From NCBI GenBank assembly GCA_016124585.1, contig WGNL01000009.1:1-64000 (forward strand): a stretch of 64,000 bases of DNA, read 5' to 3'. The notes beneath the pieces are model-generated. The model saw only the letters and a list, made by a program, of their open reading frames with translations, was not told the origin of the DNA and did not search any database. This DNA is from Bacteroidota bacterium (GTDB lineage: Bacteria > Bacteroidota > Bacteroidia > Chitinophagales > Saprospiraceae). The position numbers were made by a program, and so were the translations under genes. Shown here one piece after another: positions 15,679-24,900 of the stretch; within the stretch, counting starts at the first letter, position 1; every line of letters begins with the position of its first letter.

Positions 15679-17007
15679 TTATCCGAATTTACGTTTGAAG
15701 AACCAACTGCTATCGTTTAGAGTAAATCCAAGCGACATTTTCACAAAGTTCTCCTTGATGGCACTGTCGGTATCGTACTTGCCAAATTCAAAACCTAAGT
15801 TTACAAACGAAGTCTGTTGCCTTGGCAAAATAACTGGCAAGCCAACGCCAACAGTCAGTGCATATTGCTTGAGGTCATTCAGGCGGGGATCGGTTCGGTG
15901 ATAAAACCCAGCACGGTAGCGGATGCGCTTCAAGTAGTTGTTGTAGGAGGCTATTTCAGGGATATACTCTACACCAACTGCTACACGCCGACTGTCAAAG
16001 AGTGCTTCTGGCTTGGCATCGTTCTCGTATTTGCTCCATTTTCCCATGTAATACTCAATACCCGCCCGCAGTTTGCCAGGGTTCTGGTACATCACGCCAA
16101 GTGTCAACTCAGCGGGCAATTTGCCAGAGCCTGCTTGGTTTTCTTCATACTCCAAGGTATCCCTGTGCAGTGTGGTGGGATTATACCTCATACGCAAAAA
16201 AGTACTCCGAGTATCAAAATTGGTGGCTGTGTTGCCGTAGGCTCCTACAATTAATGATTTGCCATTGTAGGATTCTTGGTCACTTTTCTTAGGCTCCAAC
16301 ATAATCTGCTGCTGGGCACCCAGCGACCATATAAACCCACGAATGCTGATATTGTCTTGGAAAATGTCGGAATAGGAATTGTCCAGATTCAAATAGTCCA
16401 ACTGGCGAGTGCTTTCCAATTGCCCGAAAACAAAGCCGATATTGGCACCAGCAGAGAAATTCTTGTATCGAACTGCATTGCCCCAAATAAACTTATTGGT
16501 GCCACCAGAGCCTTGGTAAAGATTGTTGGTGGTATCTTGATGGGCGCTGACAGCCGTTGTCTGGATATCATATCCAACAACTGAATTGGGGAGCAAGGCG
16601 ATGTTCATGCCCCAATGCAGTTTGCGTTGTTTTTTGGATAAAACATCATTCAGCGAATTGTGCATCGGGAAGGCCAACGCCAAGTGGCTCAAGTTTCCAG
16701 ACCAATTCTTGGAAGATTCATCACCCAGTTTAAGGTTAGCATGTTCTGCGTACATGCCAGCTTCAAAAGTGGCTGTGCCCAACCAAGCATAAGCGGCAGG
16801 GTTTAGCAAATTGATATGGAGGGGGTCATTGTAGGCGGCTGATAGTCCACCGAAGCCAGCGGAGGAAAGCGAATTATAACTACTTTCACCCAATCCGATG
16901 CGAGTGTAAGGGGAATTGTCCTTGGGCTGCGCAAATAGGGCAGTGGCAAAAAACAGGAAAATCAGCGTGTTCAAACAGCCTCTAAAATCCTTCTGAAAGT
17001 TTGGCAT
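15679..17007 (-). CDS. Outer-membrane beta-barrel protein (FadL/PorV-like)
   Basis: 442 residues. Signal peptide ends at about 26 (FFATALFAQ). It begins with NSPYTRIGLGESSYNSLSSAGFGGLSAAY, typical of Bacteroidota outer-membrane barrels that follow coaX, and then alternates beta strands to a C-terminal aromatic end (FFKRKFG). The start codon lies 26 bases inside the end of coaX, so the genes are translationally coupled. The pairing of a vitamin-kinase gene with a barrel is recurrent in this phylum and gives no clear function. FadL-like transport or PorV-like T9SS roles are possible; I cannot choose. Confidence 0.7.
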   Translation of the reverse strand: MPNFQKDFRGCLNTLIFLFFATALFAQPKDNSPYTRIGLGESSYNSLSSAGFGGLSAAYNDPLHINLLNPAAYAWLGTATFEAGMYAEHANLKLGDESSKNWSGNLSHLALAFPMHNSLNDVLSKKQRKLHWGMNIALLPNSVVGYDIQTTAVSAHQDTTNNLYQGSGGTNKFIWGNAVRYKNFSAGANIGFVFGQLESTRQLDYLNLDNSYSDIFQDNISIRGFIWSLGAQQQIMLEPKKSDQESYNGKSLIVGAYGNTATNFDTRSTFLRMRYNPTTLHRDTLEYEENQAGSGKLPAELTLGVMYQNPGKLRAGIEYYMGKWSKYENDAKPEALFDSRRVAVGVEYIPEIASYNNYLKRIRYRAGFYHRTDPRLNDLKQYALTVGVGLPVILPRQQTSFVNLGFEFGKYDTDSAIKENFVKMSLGFTLNDSSWFFKRKFG

Positions 17008-17722
17008 TATGTTGTAAAATTTGATTCAATCCTAAGAGGACTAAATTTTGGTGCGCAAATATCTTGGTTTTGGTGTGTTTAACAAAAAAATCAGCGTCGC
17101 CTCCAGTTAAAACAACCTGAAGTGACCGAAATTTAACCTTGCATTGGCGAATAAAGCCTTCTACTTCCAGCAAAGCACCCAATTCGCCACCATTTCTAAT
17201 GGCATTTTCCGTGCTGTCGCCCAAAGCATCGGGTAGTTCTGGAGTACTTTTCACCAAGGGCAACCTAGCAGTAAAATGATGCATGGCCTTCAGTCTCATC
17301 TCGATTCCTGGCGAAATATTCCCGCCGAGGAATATCCCCTCCTCACTTAGCATATCGAGCGTGATGCAAGTTCCAGCATCAATCACAAGGCAATTCTCTC
17401 CCGGAAACAAATGAAACGCACCCGCAGCCGCTGCTACCCGATCCCTGCCAAGCGTCTCTGGGGTTTTGTACTGGATACGTATCGGCAACGGCGTATCTGT
17501 TGTCAGTTCGAGAAAAGTGGCGTGACTTTTCAAAAAATCCATTACCTCTTCTGACTGCTTGGAAACACTGGAAAGGATGATTTTTTTGACATTTTGGTTG
17601 TATGTCAGCCTTTTTAGTTCAGCTACGCTTAGAACTTCCCAAACTTCTTTAAAAATTAAAGAATCACCTTCAAAAACAGCGAGCTTGGTGCGGGTATTTC
17701 CAATGTCAATTGCGAGGTTCAT
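16982..17722 (-). CDS. coaX: Type III pantothenate kinase
   Basis: 246 residues. The acetate/sugar kinase fold is marked by AIDIGNTRTKLAVF at 4-17 (phosphate 1 motif with catalytic Asp), RDRVAAAAGAFHLF near 94-107, and VIDAGTCITLDML near 114-126 (phosphate 2). The LTGGDADFF motif near 207 is the adenosine site. It phosphorylates pantothenate in the first step of coenzyme A synthesis and, unlike type I and II enzymes, is not feedback-inhibited by CoA in characterised cases. It overlaps the beta-barrel gene that follows. Confidence 0.93.
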   Translation of the reverse strand: MNLAIDIGNTRTKLAVFEGDSLIFKEVWEVLSVAELKRLTYNQNVKKIILSSVSKQSEEVMDFLKSHATFLELTTDTPLPIRIQYKTPETLGRDRVAAAAGAFHLFPGENCLVIDAGTCITLDMLSEEGIFLGGNISPGIEMRLKAMHHFTARLPLVKSTPELPDALGDSTENAIRNGGELGALLEVEGFIRQCKVKFRSLQVVLTGGDADFFVKHTKTKIFAHQNLVLLGLNQILQHNAKLSEGF

Positions 17723-17849
17723 GCTTCAAGTGGTGATGCGATGCATTAGTTTTTGCTTGCGCAATGAGTTACGAGTTATGATTCACTTCGACTTGGTGAA
17801 AACTTGGTAGGCGACTAATTTTTTGTTAAAATTCTATACAAAAACCAAA

Positions 17850-18839
17850 TTAACCTCCAATCGTGGCCATGCTTTCTGAAACTGGCAGACCAAATCGTCT
17901 GCGGGCTTCCGCTTCAAATCCGTCTTTGGCCCGATTGCCCAGTGCTTCGAGAACGGAATGAGCGAGCTGCTCATCCGATGCCCCCGCCCGTAGAAGGTTT
18001 TTGATATTGAACACGCCATCATCGTAAAGGCAGCTTTTCATCAAACCCTGCGGGGTAAGCCGGATCCGGTTGCAAGTGCCGCAAAAAGTACGGCTGTAAG
18101 CTGCAATAATGCCCACCGTGCCCTGATGACCTGGTATTTTGTAATTGTAGGAGGTGGAGGAAGGCGGGTCAGGGATTTTTTCTAAGTCAGGAAAATAGTT
18201 TTTCAGTGTTTCGAGTATACGGCGGTGGCTCCACCATAGCTGATCATAGTGTGCATCGCCCCCATTGAACGGCATTTCCTCGATGAAGCGCACCCCCACT
18301 GGGTGGTCTTTCGTAAGCATTGCCAAAGGCAAAAGGTCGTTGTCGTTTTTGCCCTCCATCATCACAGTGTTTATTTTGGTGGAAATCCCGTGTGATAGCA
18401 ATGCTTCAAAGGTTTTCATCACTTTTTCAAAGTCATCTCGCCGAGTGATTTCCTTGAAAAGCTTTCTGTCCAGAGTGTCGAGGCTGAGGTTCACGGAACG
18501 GATACCCAGTTTTTTCAGGGCAGGAACCAAAGGTGCAGTCACCACGCCGTTGGTAGTGACATTGATTTCGTGAAGCCCATCCAGCCTGCTCATTTCACCC
18601 AGAAAATCCATCATATCACGCCGGATAAACGGTTCACCACCCGTAATACGAAGTTTGCTGATTCCCAACCCAACCATTACCCGAACGATGCGGATCATCT
18701 CCTCATAGCTCATAAGTTCCGCTTTCGGCATGTACTCGATACCCTCCTCAGGCATACAATAAAAACAGCGCAGGTTGCAGCGGTCGGTCACTGCAAGTCG
18801 CAAGTAATTTACTGGACGGTTGTGGTTGTCTTTGAGCAC
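17850..18839 (-). CDS. moaA: GTP 3',8-cyclase (molybdenum cofactor synthesis)
   Basis: 329 residues. Radical-SAM cysteines Cys21, Cys25 and Cys28 lie in DRCNLRCFYCMPEEG. A second cluster-binding set sits near 255-275 (FCGTCNRIRLTPQG, KSCL). ITGGEPFIRRD is the SAM-binding glycine motif. The chain ends in Gly-Gly (MATIGG), the C-terminal tail needed for catalysis in MoaA. It converts GTP to 3',8-cyclo-GTP, the first step to molybdopterin. No other moa or moe gene is in the window; a molybdopterin oxidoreductase is encoded at 38849. A CAACTTTG box at about 18889-18896 on the minus strand may be its -7 element. Confidence 0.95.
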   Translation of the reverse strand: MLKDNHNRPVNYLRLAVTDRCNLRCFYCMPEEGIEYMPKAELMSYEEMIRIVRVMVGLGISKLRITGGEPFIRRDMMDFLGEMSRLDGLHEINVTTNGVVTAPLVPALKKLGIRSVNLSLDTLDRKLFKEITRRDDFEKVMKTFEALLSHGISTKINTVMMEGKNDNDLLPLAMLTKDHPVGVRFIEEMPFNGGDAHYDQLWWSHRRILETLKNYFPDLEKIPDPPSSTSYNYKIPGHQGTVGIIAAYSRTFCGTCNRIRLTPQGLMKSCLYDDGVFNIKNLLRAGASDEQLAHSVLEALGNRAKDGFEAEARRRFGLPVSESMATIGG

Positions 18840-18914
18840 TTTTTGATTTGATGGCCCTGCTGGGCGGTCATGGTAAAACAGCTAGCTTCGCAAAGTTGCG
18901 TTATTTAATTAAAA

Positions 18915-18949
18915 GGAAAAGCCCCGAAATTTTGTTTCGGGGCTTTTCC
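18915..18949 (-). terminator. Terminator after sprA
   Basis: GGAAAAGCCCCGAAA (18915-18929) pairs perfectly with 18935-18949, with a five-base loop. It sits 20 bases past the sprA stop and before moaA, so moaA needs its own promoter. Confidence 0.85.
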
Positions 18950-18968
18950 AATTGCTTTGTAACCAAAA

Positions 18969-21900
18969 TCACAATGCAAAGCGCACAGTAACGCCACTTC
19001 GGATGTTGGTGGTCGGGTATCCAGCTGAGGTTTTAGGTACGTTCTTAGAATAATCGAAAAAGAAACGTAACGACAGCTGGTTGTTCAACTGATAGGTTAT
19101 CGAAGGTGACAAAGTAACCCGGCGGTTTCCACGGTCAGGTTCCACGAGACCAGTGATCAACTCCCGGATGTTCGTCACATCGTCACGCACCGAAAAATCG
19201 CAGGCGAAGTCCATGTCCCCTGGTGTGCTTTGGCTGGCTCGCTGGCCTGGCCGCCCAGAGTTTGGTTTTTTACCCGTATCATTCTTAGGTGTTGTCTTCT
19301 TCTTCTTTTTAGGAGAAAGGAAGCTGATTTTGGTATCCTTCAATTTGTAGCCAAAACCTGCGGTAAATTCCGATGCCTTGGTTTCCCGCAAGCGCCCAGT
19401 ACCGATTAGTTCCAAGCGCAACTGGCGGCTATTTTTGTACTCCGTCTTTACCGACATTTCATTTTTGAAACGGAGGTCAATGCCCAAAAGCGGACTAAAC
19501 TGCTCGTCGATTTGAATATCGGGAATCTCGAACCGGGAGTAATAGTCCAGTGTCGTTTCCTTGAGCTTCGTCAGATCGTTTCTGTCGTACTGGCGATCGG
19601 TGTCATAGCTGTTCACTACCAATTTCCCTTGGTAGCCATGCGTGATGGAAATGCTTTGGAAAACATCGGATAGATTGCCAAGCTTGGCCAGACCGTTGTA
19701 TGTCAAGCGCCAGTTTGGTCGGGGGATGGTTTTGATGATAACATCACCCACGTAATTGTTCGAAACCTTGATTGTGTTGGCATCTTGCCCTGTGTATGCA
19801 GCGATGAATGCAGGCAGCAATACATTTTGACTGAAAGGGCCATAACCTTTAGGATAACCTAGATAGGCCGAGTCTGGGTTTTCATGAACACCTGTGCCAA
19901 GCCGGTGTGCAACAATGAGTTTGTTATCAGAAAACTCCTGGAACAAATCATTGAGGCCCTTGCGATCGTTGATGAACAAGGTCTTTAACGCCGAATAGCT
20001 CGTAGTGAACTGGCCATAATCTGTAATATTGGCGTGTTTCCATTCATCTTGGAAAAACTGACCTTGGATTCCATTATCTTCGAAGCGGCGAAATTCCTCT
20101 GCATGGTTCTTACCTTTTGAACGCTTTGCTTCTACGGTCACACGGAAGTCGGTGTAAGGCTCCAAGTCGAGTTTACCATCAATAACCTGTTCGTAGCTTT
20201 GGGTCACGTTCTTGGGTAGCGCATACTCAAGGTCTGGAGTGATCCATTGCCAGTTTTTATGAAGCCAGTCTTTGTCTGTGTAGTAATCGTCTGGGTTGAT
20301 ATTGGGCTGTTTGCCCGCAATGAAGTCCCAACCAGGCGAAGTAAACTGGTTCATACCCAGCAATTTAGACTGCGGCAAATATCCCGGTATCACTGTACCA
20401 TAATCTTCGGTGTAGCGCACTTTCAGTTTGCGAACGGTCATCAAAGGCCGTATGAGGGCACGTTCGAGCGTGGAAGGTTCCCTATCCTTGTTTTTGTCAT
20501 CTTTGCCGCCGCCCTTTTTGTCCTTGCCTTTTGGATCGTTCGGGTCAGGAGCATCTTTCGATTTTTTGTCCTTTCGGCTAGGTTTCCCATTTACATCACT
20601 AGAATCCACGTCATTTTTGCCACCTTTTGTCCTGACGCCTGGTTTTGGCTTTGAGTTGATTTTCTTGAGATATTTTGAATAATTGTACAATTTTTCAAAA
20701 TCAAGGTCTCCCTCCACTTGTCGTCGTTGACCGTTGGTGATGACGTTGCCAAGCGCCTGAGCATTGGTAGCAAGGCTCGCCGCATCCCAAGAATAGTCAG
20801 CATCATAGGAAAGTTTCACACTGGTCCAGTCCATGAACGGGAACGATTTCAATGGCACGTTGTACGTCAGGGAGTATTGATGCCTGTAGCTCTTCGTACG
20901 ACCAAAATCCCGCATATTTTTATAAATAGCTTCCCTTCGGTAATCCTTGATATTGGAAATGTACTCTGGATCACTTGGGCTCAACTGGTGGCGCCTAATC
21001 ATATCGTTCTCGTCTGGTTCATCCACTACGCCGATGTTGTCCGCATTGAACTTGAACTTGAGATTTTTGGTGAAGTCCCATGCAAAGTCATAGCGGCGGG
21101 TCCAGAGAAACTGCTTGTTATAATAAGTATTGTAAAGCGGATTGTCACCCGAAAAACGGTATTTCGTCGTATTGAACCGTCGGTCCAAATCCGTGGAGAA
21201 ACTGAACGAATTTGGCAGTGGGTTGAAATTGACTTCTTTGATAAACTTTAAGTACTTATCCTTTTTGATCACCTTCTTGAATGGTTCAATATACTTCACA
21301 TTGCGCTGGTAGGAGTAGTCAACCGCACCACGGTTCCGAGTGAGTACATCGTTTTCGATGATGGGGTCTCGGTGGGTCGTTTCCTCATGGCCATACGTGA
21401 AGCTGAAATTTGATAGGCTCCACGGCATCGGTTTGTTCTGTCCATTTGGGTTGTCCCAGCGTACGTTCGTGAAATTGTAGCTTTTGATTTTGGTTGCGGT
21501 TTGCACTAATTTCCTGTATGCCTTGGGGTCGTCCACGATTTTGGCTTTATCGCTCACTTCAATGTCCAAATCATACGGATCGTATTGTGGATTATGTATT
21601 TCGTTGGAGAACTGGAAGTAAAACGGCAATTTCAACCCAAAACCCGTAGGCAAAAACTTGTCGAGCGATAGCTGCGTAGCAATATCGTACTGCGTGATTT
21701 GCTCCCGGCTGCGTTCCTGTGTTTTTTGGTCGAGCGCACCGAAGCCGATACTGCTCGCCTTGCCTGCTAGGCTCAATGTGCCAAGGTCTGCCAATTGGAT
21801 ATCAGCACGAGCAGTGGCTGCCACACCACCTTTTTCATCCAAGCCAAAAGCCCGGAGCTCGTTAACCCAGATTTCCACACTCTTCGAATCGCTTGGGTCG

Positions 21901-24900
21901 CAATCATCACCCTGTTTAGCATTGCGAATACCGACCATCAGCGCTTTTACATTGCCAAGGTTTGGTGCGCCTTTGATGCTGATCCGAGCTTGGCCAAGTC
22001 CATTGTCCCGGTCAACTAATTTTGAAAATGACTGCCCAGCACTGACGGAACTGGCATTTCGTTCCAGTTTCAATTCTTTGAGTTCGTCAAATACGATACT
22101 AATATCATTGTCTTTTGGCCAAACGACCCGCTGGTACTTGGTGTCATTAGGTTGAATCCCGGAGTTGGGGTTAGACAGCGTCAACGGTATCTCGTACTCA
22201 TAGTAATTGTTCTTGAAATCACTACCAAAACGCACAAACACTTTAAGCTCACCATCATCAAGAGGTTGTAGCCCCATGTCGCATTCTGTCTGTTCGCCGT
22301 GTACGAACATTTTCAGCTTGCTGTAGTAGCGCATGTCAAGGTCCAGGTTTTTGAACATACCCCTTGCATCGCCATCTGCCAAATCGCAAACCCGCATCGT
22401 CAATGCCTGCTCATTTTGGTAGGCCTGTAGGTTGACACCCAAAGCCTGCTCCCGAGTAATGCCCGGAGGCAATACATAGTTGAAGGGCTGACGCTGGCTG
22501 TTTTCCTCAATATTTACTTTGTTCAACTCAAACAAAGTTTGACCTTGGAAATCAGATGGGTCAATGGCGAGACATGGCTCACCAATATCCTGCTTGTAAC
22601 GGCGCCATTGGTTGCGCTGCAAGTCGAGCGTTGCGAAGCGGAACTGAACAGGGGCTTTAAAATCCTTGAAATACATCCGCATGAACCTGATGGAGCGGAA
22701 GTCTTCAATGCCACCGACTTTCTTAAAATTGGGATCGGAGGCTGGCAAGTCAAGCGGAATACGGAAACGGTACCAAACACGGTTGTTGGAACCTAATGTT
22801 ACGTCCGTGATAAATGGGTTGTCAAGGTCAATACCTTTGTCTCCATCGTATTTGATAGGAACCCGGTACTGGAAATAACCCTCGGTTTCATTCAGGGTAC
22901 GGTCACCATCCAAGTCCTCAGCATCTGGTTGGAGGGTGGAGGCAGGGGAGGTCTGCTGGCCCTGCAAAATAGGCGTATTGCCCTCCGTTCCGAAGAAACG
23001 GTCATAGCGTTCTAGCAATCGCGTACCACTTGGGTAGCCATAGCGGAAGTGCTTAAAGTCATCGTTGGAGGGGTCAGCAGCAATTTCTTGTTTTGCAACG
23101 GGGTCAGAAATACCTGCGTTGATTGCATTTACATAAGCCTGATAATGTTCTTGCTCCTGTGCATCGGAGAGGCCATCAAGACCAACGTCCTGTGCCGCCC
23201 GGTTTTGTGCATCATTGTCGAATTGAGCGGTAATTTGCTGCGTAAGCGGCACCCGTCCCCAATTGGTATTGGCAGCACGCCGACCCTGTGTATTGGGGCC
23301 AGGCAGGCCATTTTCAAAAAACTTGCGGGAATCGGGCATGATATCCTCGGAAATATTGCCGAGGTTGAAATAAATATACCCGTCCATATCCCCGTTGATG
23401 GCAGCAGGGTTACCCGCATTGGCACCTGTTGTATCCAAAAATGGACTCAACATCCAGAATTCGATGTACTCGATATTGGCAGTTTGGAAATCGTTGGTCG
23501 TGAGCTGTCGCATGATACCTGCCCACCTCGTTTCAGGTTCCAGCAAGCGTGCATTGGAGGTGTTCAAACCTGCCGAAAATGTAGTACCGCCCGGCAAATC
23601 AAAATTGTAGGGGCCCCGCCGGGTTGGGTCATACATCACATCCAGGATTTGGTTGAAGTTGTTCCCAACTTGATTGGTAGGCGTAAAATTCGGGAAAATC
23701 TCCTGCTGTTCGATATTTTGGGTGTAGGGGTTGCGGTCATCGCCCGGCCCCCGAATATCGCCGCCTGTTTCAATACGGAACCAACTAAGGTGTGCCCTGT
23801 TTACACCCGCCAAAATATTGTCCTTCAAGCCTGATTCAGGGAACATTTCATTCTGCGGGATACTGGCCATTACCCATCCATTCGTACCATTGAAGGGCGA
23901 CTGGATGTTGATAGGTTGGGCGCTTCCCTCAAAGTCGTCAATGTAAACCACGGCACCTTTGTCAGCTTCCGAGTTTTCATTGATGGCTCTTGCGTGGCCA
24001 GGTTTAATGGCTGCAGTTTCGGCAGATAGCGTGACATTAGAAGGTGCTTTCGTGGAAATGAACGGCAGTTTGTCCACCATTTTGGTAATCCAAGGCACTT
24101 CGTTGCTGTAGTTCACGTCGAGGCCGAACATGCGGTTGTTGATAGGGTCATCGCCAATGTTCACCTTCTGCGTGTAGGGCCGTTCAAACAACCGAAGATA
24201 GGTGCCACCCACTGTCAGATGTTTGTTTACTTCGTAATCTGCCCTTACGCCGAGCATGGATTTGGTCTGAAACCCAAACAGGGTATTGTCCTCAAATGAC
24301 ACTTTGATGGGCGTTCCAGAATTGAGGATGGCATCATTAAGGATTCGCACCTTGCCGATGGAATAGTCCACCTCGTAATCCTTACCTTCCAACAGGGTTT
24401 GGCCACCTGCCGTAACTACCACTGAGCCTGGCGGGATATTGAATGCACCGAGCGAGATTTCACTGGATACACTGGATTTGTAACTTCCTTTTATGGTGAA
24501 ACGATTCAACTCTGGGAATTCCCTGGCGTTGAACAACGTCTGATTGTAGAGCTGCTTGAAGACATATTTTTTTGCTTCAACAGGATCTGTGATTTGCTTT
24601 TCCAAGGCATCGCCAAAAGGTTCCAACACCGGGAACATGATGCGGCCACTTCGGGATTGAATGGTCAAACCATCCACGAAGTCGAACACCCCATCGGGTT
24701 GTGGGTCATTTTGCACATTGAGCTGGTCAAGGTTGAACACTCTGAGCAGCGGAATGCCAGCAAGGTTACTGGTCGGCAAAAAACGCTTGCTGCCTTGACC
24801 CGGATCGTCATAGAAAATATCAAGTTTAAAATCTTCCTGAGAAACGTTGTAAGCGCCAATATTGTAAACGTTTTTCATCATCAAGTCCCAAGTCGGCAGA